Part shown: piece by piece, positions 34,644 to 42,769 of the stretch
How the letters are laid out: each line of letters starts with the position of its first letter
Numbering within the stretch: position 1 is the first letter of the stretch
Source: Faecalicatena_A orotica
GTDB lineage: Bacteria > Bacillota > Clostridia > Lachnospirales > Lachnospiraceae
Reading direction: 5' to 3' (one strand)
Assembly (NCBI RefSeq): GCF_040545875.1
Contig: NZ_JBEPMR010000004.1
Length of the DNA: 64,000 nucleotides
Notes under the pieces: model-generated
What the model was told of the DNA's origin: nothing
The model's input: only the letters and a program-made list of their open reading frames with translations
Databases searched by the model: none
Translations under genes and position numbers: made by a program

Positions 34644-35609
34644 TTATTTTAAGATTCCATCCGTATTCTTTTCATAGGTCAAGAATACGAGTAACAGCAG
34701 AATGAGCCCCTGTATCCCTTCGATCACACGCTCATTCACCCCTAGTATTATCAATCCGTTGCGCAGTAATATGACTGAAAAACTGCCGATCAGTGCACCA
34801 ATGATTTTTACCTTTGACCCGCCTGAAAGGGGAACTCCGCCAAGGACCAGCGCTGTGATTACATTCATCTCCAGCCCCTGTCCTGTAGACGTGCTTACAC
34901 TCCCGGCCCGCAGCATGAGGATGAACCCGGCGATTCCCACTGTGATGCCGCTGATTATGTAGGCTGTCATACGGGTACGGTTTACATGGATGCCTGCCTG
35001 CTGTGCCGCCAGCGGATTACCGCCTGCTGCTTTGTTTGCCTTTCCGATCCCGCTCTTTTCAAAGAGGAACCAGCAGATGACATACACCGCTATAAGCACC
35101 GCGATCTTGACCGTCCAGCTGTCATATTCATACATATACACCGGTATGCTGTATTTCTGCGCCGCACACACTGTATTCAGGATACCGCGGCACATATACA
35201 TGATGCACAGAGATGTAATAAAAGGAGACACTTTTAAATATACGGATACTACTCCGTTTAGTATAAACCAGACGAGGGCAGAAGCAATATTGGTAATAAA
35301 TACCATCCAAAGCGGAGCCCCCGCATTTGCCGCCAGAATTGAGATCAGCACACTAAACCCGATAACACCGCCGTAAGACAGGTCCATGCCGCCGTGCGAA
35401 TATACAAAAACCGCTCCAAACGCCATAATCCCTACATATACGGTCTGGTTCAGAATACTCGTCAGGTTCCCCTTTGTCAGAAGCCTGCCCTCACCAAAAA
35501 TCTGAAAGATCAGTATCATCAGTATCAATCCCAGAAAGGGGACCAGCTTCCTGAATACTTCCATGAGCCTCTGTGTACTTTCAGGGGCCTTTTTTACTTT
35601 TGTTTCCAT
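34644..35609 (-). CDS. CUT2-type sugar ABC permease (first of two, YtfT-like)
   Basis: 321 residues with about eight to ten membrane segments and the conserved 'YSHGGMDLSYGGVIGFSVL' and 'VLGGVPLSGGSKVKIIGALIGS' motifs. Encoded 15 bases after the ATPase gene. Together with the permease at 32411 it should form a heterodimeric channel. Confidence 0.88.
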   Translation of the reverse strand: METKVKKAPESTQRLMEVFRKLVPFLGLILMILIFQIFGEGRLLTKGNLTSILNQTVYVGIMAFGAVFVYSHGGMDLSYGGVIGFSVLISILAANAGAPLWMVFITNIASALVWFILNGVVSVYLKVSPFITSLCIMYMCRGILNTVCAAQKYSIPVYMYEYDSWTVKIAVLIAVYVICWFLFEKSGIGKANKAAGGNPLAAQQAGIHVNRTRMTAYIISGITVGIAGFILMLRAGSVSTSTGQGLEMNVITALVLGGVPLSGGSKVKIIGALIGSFSVILLRNGLIILGVNERVIEGIQGLILLLLVFLTYEKNTDGILK

Positions 35610-35624
35610 GCCACTTTCCCCCTT

Positions 35625-37124
35625 CTACACCATTTCCTTTATAATTACCGATTCACTCAGCTTTGGGGAGCGCTCGAATATTTTCTGCACCCTGCCTTTT
35701 CTCAATATCATAATCCTGTCACTCATCCCAATCAGTTCGGGGAGTTCTTCGGATATCATGATAATCGATTTGTTTTCTTTCTTAAGCTGGTACATCAACT
35801 GGTACATGAAGGCCTTTACACCGATATCGATTCCGCGGGTAGGACAGTCCAGAATGAAGATTTCCGATTCATTTGCCAGCCATTTTCCAAACACGACCTT
35901 CTGTTTGTTTCCGCCGCTTAAATCCTTGACATCCTGCGTGATCTCTCTGCACTTAATACTCAGCCCATCCACCTGACGGGCCGTAAATTTCTTTTCCGCT
36001 CCCTTGAAGATCAGGCCGGCGCTGCTGATTTTAGACAGGGAAGGAAGAACCATGTTGTCCATAATGCTGGCGGACAGGATCAAGGCCTCCTGATCCCGGT
36101 TTTTGGAAACATATCCGATCTTATTTTTAATCGCCTGCTTCGGGGAATGTATCACTTCACCATTTCCCAGAACCGCCTCGCCATACACCGGTTTTTCGAT
36201 CCCGAACAAGACTCTTCCGAGCTCATGCATCCCGCAGTCGGTGAGCCCGCCGATCCCAAGAATTTCACCCTTGTGCAGCTCCAGTGAGACGCCTTCCAGA
36301 ACCTGTTTGATATGGACGTTTTCCGCCTTCAGAACGACTTCCTCCCCGAAGTTCCCGTCATAATCGCTCCGGTAATAGTCCCCTGTCAGTTTTCTTCCTA
36401 CCATCAGTTCTTTAATACGCTCTTCTTCAAAATCTTTCTGTTCCAGCTCTTCAATAAAAACACCGTCCCTTAGTATTATTAGTTTGCTGCACACGGTCAT
36501 CAGTTCCTCCAAATCATGGGAGATAAACAGCACCGATTTGTCCTGTTCCTGAAGCCTCCTCAGTATCTTGTAGATGATGTCGCGCCCTTTCTGTGAAAGT
36601 GCCGTTGTCGTCTCATCAACGATAAAGATTTCAGGTTCGGAATATAATGCCCTGACCACTTCGATCAGTTTCCGCTCCTCCAGGCTGTACCGGCTGATCG
36701 GGTCCGCCGGATTGATTCCGGCCACCCCGACCACTTCCATAGCCTTTGCCGCCTCCTGATACATTTCTTTCCTATTTACAATCCCATATTTCGTAAATTT
36801 TTCTTCCCTGCCCAGAAAAATATTGTCTGCCACGCCGATCCCCGGCAAAGTGCCCATCTCCTGCGCCACCATACTGATCCCGCAGCGCTGGGCATCCATC
36901 GTGTCAGAGGGTTTATATGGCTGTCCCTTTAATTCCAGCGTGCCGGATGTGGCAGGGTAGACGCCTGAAATGATGGATGAAAATGTGGATTTTCCGGAAC
37001 CGTTTTCACCGATCAGTCCTATGATCTCGCCCCTCTCAATCTGAATGGAAATGTCTTTCAGTGCATGGGTCAGTCCAAAATTCTTTGAGATATGATTTGC
37101 TTTTAAAATGATTTCTGCACTCAT
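35625..37124 (-). CDS. Sugar ABC ATPase, two-domain (YtfR/RbsA family)
   Basis: 499 residues. Domain 1: Walker A 'GENGSGKST', signature 'RYSLEERK', Walker B 'IFIVDETT', switch 'ISHDLEE'. Domain 2: signature 'LSGGNKQKV' and 'IFILDCPTRGID', with the expected loss of a standard Walker A. Note 'DETT' and 'DCPT' instead of DEPT: the Asp is kept in both, but domain 2 has Cys at the catalytic Glu position. It powers the paired permeases of this operon. Confidence 0.9.
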   Translation of the reverse strand: MSAEIILKANHISKNFGLTHALKDISIQIERGEIIGLIGENGSGKSTFSSIISGVYPATSGTLELKGQPYKPSDTMDAQRCGISMVAQEMGTLPGIGVADNIFLGREEKFTKYGIVNRKEMYQEAAKAMEVVGVAGINPADPISRYSLEERKLIEVVRALYSEPEIFIVDETTTALSQKGRDIIYKILRRLQEQDKSVLFISHDLEELMTVCSKLIILRDGVFIEELEQKDFEEERIKELMVGRKLTGDYYRSDYDGNFGEEVVLKAENVHIKQVLEGVSLELHKGEILGIGGLTDCGMHELGRVLFGIEKPVYGEAVLGNGEVIHSPKQAIKNKIGYVSKNRDQEALILSASIMDNMVLPSLSKISSAGLIFKGAEKKFTARQVDGLSIKCREITQDVKDLSGGNKQKVVFGKWLANESEIFILDCPTRGIDIGVKAFMYQLMYQLKKENKSIIMISEELPELIGMSDRIMILRKGRVQKIFERSPKLSESVIIKEMV

Positions 37125-37151
37125 ATATACCTCCTCTTATGCAGTCGTAAA

Positions 37152-38678
37152 TTAGCCTAAAATAAGGACATTCCAAGACAGTTCAGGAAGTACTGCGCTC
37201 ATTTTCTCCTCTGGTTTTATCTCCTTCATGACAACCTGGTCTGGCTTCTCAGGGGTATTGCGAAGCTCCAGATCCCCACCGCTTAATACAAGGTGGCGTT
37301 TCAGTTCCTTGTCCCCGTAGCCCTGAAGCCGGATATCGAATTTTACCGCTTCATCCTGACTGCAGTTCAATACAAATATCCTGACTTCATCCGCTTCCTC
37401 GTTGTATACGACTGCCGGCTCCACGATTGAAAGCTTCCCGAATTCACATTCATATTCCGGTGCCTCTACTGCTGCCCTCATCGCAGTTCCCCTGCCATAT
37501 GTGCTCAGCGTATGGAATGTCTGATAAGTCGTCTGCGTGTAAATCCCTCCGTTTCGCAGGGTGGAGATTGGCGCTATAACATTAATCAGCTGTGCCAGAC
37601 ACGCGATTTCCACCACATCGGCATTATTGAGCAGTGTAATCCCCAGCCCCCCAAGTACAACTGCATCCAGAAGGCTGTATTTTTCCTCCAGTATTGCGGG
37701 CGCGGTTTCCCACTTTTCGGCCGAAGTCATCTCAAATGTCGTCAGCCCCATCAGGTCATCCAGAGAATCCAGCTTAATATCCTGAAAGTTCCATACATTC
37801 CATTCATCCAGACAAATCTTCACATCTTTCTGGAAATGATTTTTCGCCTTTACATAGTTGATTACTGTGGCGCTGTTTTTAATATGCGTATCAAGCTGTT
37901 TGTAGGATGCCAGATAATTTGTCAGCCCCTGCCCCGAGTTCATCGTATAGTTGTGGGTGGAAAGATAATCCACCTGTTCAAATAGTTCCGTCAGCATAGT
38001 GCGGTCCCACTCCAGATATGTAGGAAGCATTTCGTAGCTGCTTCCACAGGCAACCAGCTTTATGGAAGGGTCTGCCCACTTCATGATCTTCGCGGCCTCC
38101 AATGCCTTCTTCGTGTAGTCTTCCGCAGAGAGGTGCCCTGCCTGCCAGCTTCCCTCCATCTCGTTTCCCAGACACCAGTATTTTATCCCGTATGGCTCCC
38201 GGCTTCCGTTCTTTATCCGCAGGTCGCTCCAGTAGGTGCCGCCCGGATGGTTGCAGTATTCCACCAGATCCCCGGCGTCCTTGATACTTCCTGTCCCCAA
38301 GTTTACCGCAATCATCGGCTCGACCCCCGTCTTTTTTGCCCAGCGGCAGAACTCATCGATCCCGAATTCATTTGTTTCGATACTGGACCACGCATAGTCC
38401 ATGCGCTTCGGCCTGTTTTCCTTCGGCCCGATTCCATCATGCCAGTCATAGCATGATACAAAGTTCCCGCCCGGATATCGGATTACCGGGACATTCAGTT
38501 CCCGCACCAGTTCCATAACATCCATGCGGTATCCATCCTCATCTGCCTTTGGGTGCCCCGGCTCATAAATGCCCGAGTAAATACATCTTCCCAGATGTTC
38601 TGTAAATGAAGAGTACATCTTATCATCAATCTTGCCAATCGGATAATGCCTGTCACTGAAACATACAGCTGTTTTCAT
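37152..38678 (-). CDS. GH51 alpha-L-arabinofuranosidase
   Basis: 508 residues with no signal peptide, so intracellular. The family 51 (beta/alpha)8 barrel is clear: 'VIRYPGGNFVSCYDWHDGIGP' near 65-84, acid/base Glu in 'CLGNEMEG' (about 173) and nucleophile Glu in 'CLDEWNVW' (about 292), followed by the C-terminal beta-sandwich. It removes terminal arabinofuranosyl groups. First gene of the operon ahead of a two-permease importer and a YesMN pair, so the pathway is probably uptake of arabino-oligosaccharides followed by cytoplasmic hydrolysis. Confidence 0.94.
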   Translation of the reverse strand: MKTAVCFSDRHYPIGKIDDKMYSSFTEHLGRCIYSGIYEPGHPKADEDGYRMDVMELVRELNVPVIRYPGGNFVSCYDWHDGIGPKENRPKRMDYAWSSIETNEFGIDEFCRWAKKTGVEPMIAVNLGTGSIKDAGDLVEYCNHPGGTYWSDLRIKNGSREPYGIKYWCLGNEMEGSWQAGHLSAEDYTKKALEAAKIMKWADPSIKLVACGSSYEMLPTYLEWDRTMLTELFEQVDYLSTHNYTMNSGQGLTNYLASYKQLDTHIKNSATVINYVKAKNHFQKDVKICLDEWNVWNFQDIKLDSLDDLMGLTTFEMTSAEKWETAPAILEEKYSLLDAVVLGGLGITLLNNADVVEIACLAQLINVIAPISTLRNGGIYTQTTYQTFHTLSTYGRGTAMRAAVEAPEYECEFGKLSIVEPAVVYNEEADEVRIFVLNCSQDEAVKFDIRLQGYGDKELKRHLVLSGGDLELRNTPEKPDQVVMKEIKPEEKMSAVLPELSWNVLILG

Positions 38679-38867
38679 ATCATTTTCTCCTCCCGTTCAT
38701 ATCCCGCACACGCCTTGCTCTGTGCTCCTGTTTCATGTTTACTGTAACTTTAATACAAATAAAATCTTACAGCCACACGATTTCTTTTTCATTTGTGCAT
38801 TATTTTTTTGTAATGGAAGGAAAACAAAAGAATATGTGTAATATTTTTTTGTGATTGATTATACCGC

Positions 38868-38909
38868 AAAAAAGGAACCCGCTCCGGAGTCTCCCCCGGA
38901 TCAGGTTCC
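38868..38909 (-). terminator. Intrinsic terminator of the 811-residue protein gene
   Basis: A 14-position stem (38874-38887 with 38896-38909, one mismatch, one G.U) followed on the minus strand by TTTTTT. It separates this gene from the GH51 operon downstream. Confidence 0.88.
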
Positions 38910-38936
38910 CTGATTTTTTTCTATATTGTTTTTCTC

Positions 38937-41372
38937 TTATTTCACATACCCGATAAACGTATTCCCGCTTCCGTTTACCATCGTTTCCATATCATTTACA
39001 CTAACTGTATGTTCCTCCCCGTTATCCGGGTCGATATAAGTGACATCGGTCGTGCTGTACCCTGTCAGGAGGATCGCATGGCTCTGGTCTGTCATTGCAA
39101 TCACGGGGATTCCCTTGTTGATGACATAGAGTACCTGATCCAGCGTACAGCCTGTAAGGTTCACTTTTGTGGCCTTGTATTTCTCCATCTGCTTAACGCA
39201 CGCCTCGAAGGAACTCTCGCCATCAGCCTTCTTGAAGCTCTCTGTATCCGTATAATATACCAGGTCCCGGTTTCCTTTTTCCCAAATATAGGACTGCTGG
39301 GCCGAAATTACGACGCCGGAAACCTGTTCCGCTTTCTGGATTGCATAGGATGCCTTGTCATATATCTCTACCAGCTCACCCATTCCATATACATAATACT
39401 TATCGGATTTGGTCTTTCCGTCAAATGCGATGGTAATTGGTTCGTCCAGCATGACCTGTTTTGGCCTGAGGAGCTTCGGCGACTGGTCCGCAATTCCGTC
39501 CGCATAGGTCAGCCTCATCTGCCTTCCCTTCAGGTCGGATGAGTAGGATTCGAGCGTTATATTACTCTCTTTGCGTTCCTCGTTGTTGCTGATATAATCC
39601 TGCGCCGTACCTGTATAGGCATCCCCTGAATTCGTTACCCGGTTCAGTGTCACCAGATTTGTCTCGATGAACACATCTGTGATATAAGTCCCCTCAACTG
39701 CATACGTTTTGAGAACCTTATCCTTGCTGTTAATGATCTCCAGTTCATACATTGGAAGGACCTCTTCTCCCGCAACGGTTTTCCCCTTATCTGAGGGGCG
39801 CTGTCTTCCATATATAAAATCATTGACGACAAATCCAAGCGGTCTGATGGATTCCCCTTCCGCCGCCTTAACACTTCGTTCTTTCCCCGTCTTTAAGTTG
39901 AGAATTATAATCTCTTTCGCATCCTCGAGTGTGCCGTCCGTCTGATAGGCAAGCAGATGTCCGTCATCGGAAGCCACATACTGCCCTTCCTCAAGGTTCT
40001 CTGCCAGAATCTCCTGCTTATTCCTCTCCAGATTCACCTGATACAGCTTTCCACCGGCAAGTACATACAGCATCTGCCTGTCGTGGCTGTAATAAACCAT
40101 TTTACCAAGTTCATCCTCTGCAATGGCAAAGGATTTATTGCTCGGGATAAATGCCTTTTCTTCTACCGCATTTTTCTCAATGTCGAAGTAAAAGACATCC
40201 ACACCTACCTCACCCTCGTGGTCGCCCCTGTTCATATAGCCATATACAGCAAACGCAGTACTTCCATTTTCATCCATGCTGATGATCCTGACCGCATGCT
40301 GGTCATAACGGCTCCTGACGTCATGCCCTTCCCTGTTGGCAAAGCTGAACACAAGTGAAAGTTCATCTTCGTCCTTGTTGTAGGTCCACAGGTCCCTTCC
40401 CTGTACAAACGATACAATCGTGCCGTCTTTATTCGTCTCATATGAAATATCAGGTGGTGCGATACCGAGAAGGATACCGTTTTCATTCAATACTTTTTTA
40501 TTTCCGTTAAAGACCTGTTCCATGCTCCGGTTGTAATCCAGCAGATACACTTCATCGCCGCTGTACCTTACACGGAAAAACTCCTTGATATTAAAGGTTT
40601 CTACTTCCTCCGCATCCCCGACGCATGTAACCTGGTACACGGCCAGCAGGGAAGTGTAGACGGTATTGCTCTCTTTGATGCTCCATTCAACGTCACTGGA
40701 AACTTCTGGTCCCAGATTCCCCCAAGTGACATGTGCTGCGTCCGAATGGATCGTGACTGTCTGAAATGTCGTGTTGTCTCCCTCCTCATTCGGTTCCAGA
40801 TAGACGGAGAGGTCCGCGGCATTTTTTTTGTTAAATGTTTTAGTGTGGAAATCCTCAGCAAATTTGAGGCACTGCCCTACCTCCAGTTCGTCTGGTTTAA
40901 CGATTCTTGTATAGTAATGTACCTCTTTCTTATCCAGTTTTAAAATAACTTTCAGCACTGCCTCTGATACGTTTTCTTTTAAGCTACTGCTTAAGTCTAA
41001 AGTGACCGTGCCGTCCGACAGGTCTTTTACCTCAGCCTTCTCATAAACATCATCGCCGTCAAGTGAATAGACTTCATAATGTACTTCCTTTATATCATTC
41101 CCGTCATCTTCCAGCGTCATCTTTAACGTGCCATTATTCTCCAGGGGTGTGATCGTATCGCGTATCGCCGTGATGTCCATATCATTTACAAATCCCGCCA
41201 GTGTGTTTACATTTTTCCCCTCTACTGTAAATGATACTCTTGGAAGTGTGGGATCACCGAGATCGACCGTCAGATCGTCAGTCCCTCTATTTGTAATCAG
41301 GCTGCTGACCAGTACCGCCAGAAAAAATACGGCAGTCAGAACGCCTGCTTTTATCAACCTCTTCTTATTCAT
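38937..41372 (-). CDS. Membrane-anchored extracellular protein with propeller-like middle and C-terminal C39-like domain
   Basis: 811 residues. One membrane anchor (about 8-28), then a long extracytoplasmic region. The middle third (about 290-560) has repeating strands such as 'KMVYYSHDRQMLYVLAGGKLYQV' suggesting a beta-propeller. The C-terminal ~150 residues look like a peptidase C39-like fold: 'GIPVIAMTDQSHAILLTGYS' and 'VTYIDPDNGEEHTV' keep the His and Asp. The position where C39 proteases have 'xCGP' reads 'QQSYIWEKGNRD', so the nucleophile is missing. Probably a non-catalytic binding or scaffold protein. No assigned function. Confidence 0.75.
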   Translation of the reverse strand: MNKKRLIKAGVLTAVFFLAVLVSSLITNRGTDDLTVDLGDPTLPRVSFTVEGKNVNTLAGFVNDMDITAIRDTITPLENNGTLKMTLEDDGNDIKEVHYEVYSLDGDDVYEKAEVKDLSDGTVTLDLSSSLKENVSEAVLKVILKLDKKEVHYYTRIVKPDELEVGQCLKFAEDFHTKTFNKKNAADLSVYLEPNEEGDNTTFQTVTIHSDAAHVTWGNLGPEVSSDVEWSIKESNTVYTSLLAVYQVTCVGDAEEVETFNIKEFFRVRYSGDEVYLLDYNRSMEQVFNGNKKVLNENGILLGIAPPDISYETNKDGTIVSFVQGRDLWTYNKDEDELSLVFSFANREGHDVRSRYDQHAVRIISMDENGSTAFAVYGYMNRGDHEGEVGVDVFYFDIEKNAVEEKAFIPSNKSFAIAEDELGKMVYYSHDRQMLYVLAGGKLYQVNLERNKQEILAENLEEGQYVASDDGHLLAYQTDGTLEDAKEIIILNLKTGKERSVKAAEGESIRPLGFVVNDFIYGRQRPSDKGKTVAGEEVLPMYELEIINSKDKVLKTYAVEGTYITDVFIETNLVTLNRVTNSGDAYTGTAQDYISNNEERKESNITLESYSSDLKGRQMRLTYADGIADQSPKLLRPKQVMLDEPITIAFDGKTKSDKYYVYGMGELVEIYDKASYAIQKAEQVSGVVISAQQSYIWEKGNRDLVYYTDTESFKKADGESSFEACVKQMEKYKATKVNLTGCTLDQVLYVINKGIPVIAMTDQSHAILLTGYSTTDVTYIDPDNGEEHTVSVNDMETMVNGSGNTFIGYVK

Positions 41373-41466
41373 CGTTTGTCCCCTTTATATTTAAATACAC
41401 CCTAGTATTCCATCCAGTGAGTAATTATACACAGACCTATATAGTATACATCCATAGCATCCGTTA

Positions 41467-42618
41467 TCATTCGTGATCTGAACACAATAATTTCCCGATT
41501 GCGGGGGCTGCATTTAAAAATGTCTCACACTCTGCAATTTCTTTTTGTGCATCCGGGTTTATTTTCCCTGTCTTAACTGCCCTGATCAGGATATTTTTAG
41601 GAGTATGCTCCATATCTATGAATTCCAGCACCTGCGTATCATATCCCGCTGCCTCCAGATACTTGGCCCTGAGGCCGTCTGTCACAAGTGCGGCAAACCG
41701 CTCCTTCAAAAGTCCGTAGTCCATGACAGGCGCCAGCGTCTCTGACTGAATCTGCCCGTTTAATTCATGCTGGCAGCACGGTACCGACAGGATCACTCTG
41801 GCATTCCAGCCTACAGCCTTCGCCAGTGCGTAATCTGTAGCCGTATCACAGGCATGGAGGGTGACGACCATGTCCACATCCTGAACACCGTCATAATCTG
41901 CGATATCCCCCACAAGAAATGACAGCTTCTCATACCCATACTTTTCCGCGAGCCTGCTGCATCGCTCTATCACATCTTTTTTCAAATCCAGTCCGATCAC
42001 CCGGATATCATACTTCTTCAGCTCATGAAGATAATAATACATAGCAAACGTAAGGTAAGACTTCCCGCACCCGAAATCCAGAATCGTCAGTTCTCTCCCC
42101 TTCTCCAGCTGGGGCAGGATATCCTCAATAAACTCCAGAAAACGGTTCATCTGCCTGAACTTGTCAGTCCGTGACCTGACCACCCTGCCTTCTTCCGTCA
42201 TAACGCCCAGATCCTTCAGAAACGGAACCACAATCCCTTCCGTAAGAATATACCGCTTACTGCGGTTATGCGAAAGCTCCGCCGCCTTTACCTCGCCTGA
42301 CTGTTTCTTCTTTTGGATCGTAACCTTCCCCTTCTTGCTCACAAGGACCGTATAACTCATATCTCTTGTAGATAACTGCATCTGCCTGAATTCAGACATC
42401 GCATTCGTCAGCCGCTCCGCGGCATCCACAGCCTTCAGATTCTCATGAAATGCCTGCGTCTTAGTAAAAGACTCACACTGAAAATAAAGCCCGTCCTTCA
42501 TCTCAACCGGACGTACCTTAATCTTCAGAACCCCGTCCTTTGTACGGGGATTACTAACCGTCCCCTGTATAAAATCTATATCCAAAATATCATTCAACAA
42601 TGCTTTAATCGTATCCAT
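41467..42618 (-). CDS. Class I SAM-dependent methyltransferase
   Basis: About 383 residues from the ATG at 42618 (GAGGAG six bases upstream). Motif I 'LTILDFGCGKSYLTFAMYYYL', the acidic post-I strand 'VIGLDLKKDVI', then 'VVTLHACDTATDYAL' and the distinctive 'LSVPCCQHELN'. The N-terminal ~140 residues carry no recognised domain. The CCQHE block is shared with the Methyltransf_32/METTL25-like group, several of which act on RNA or protein; the target here is unknown. Confidence 0.82.
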   Translation of the reverse strand: MDTIKALLNDILDIDFIQGTVSNPRTKDGVLKIKVRPVEMKDGLYFQCESFTKTQAFHENLKAVDAAERLTNAMSEFRQMQLSTRDMSYTVLVSKKGKVTIQKKKQSGEVKAAELSHNRSKRYILTEGIVVPFLKDLGVMTEEGRVVRSRTDKFRQMNRFLEFIEDILPQLEKGRELTILDFGCGKSYLTFAMYYYLHELKKYDIRVIGLDLKKDVIERCSRLAEKYGYEKLSFLVGDIADYDGVQDVDMVVTLHACDTATDYALAKAVGWNARVILSVPCCQHELNGQIQSETLAPVMDYGLLKERFAALVTDGLRAKYLEAAGYDTQVLEFIDMEHTPKNILIRAVKTGKINPDAQKEIAECETFLNAAPAIGKLLCSDHE

Positions 42619-42712
42619 ACAAAACTCCTCTTCGAAATCCCTTACGGCTTCCCCCCTATTGTAAAGCAAAACCAGAAATAGCGCAAGAATCAGAATATTC
42701 TGTAAACGACGG

Positions 42713-42756
42713 GCAAAGGGGTCAGACCCCTTTGAAAAAGTGTCTGACCCCTTCGC
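42713..42756. repeat. Palindromic repeat, family B (GGGGTCAGACCCC type), long copy
   Basis: Arms 42713-42727 and 42742-42756 pair over 15 positions with one mismatch around a 14-base loop. The left arm also contains its own palindrome AAAGGGGTCAGACCCCTTT (42715-42733). It lies directly 3' of the large kinase gene. The short relative is at 12231-12255. Plus-strand T's follow, so it could also terminate transcription in that direction. Confidence 0.85.
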
Positions 42757-42769
42757 ATTTTTTCTAGTA

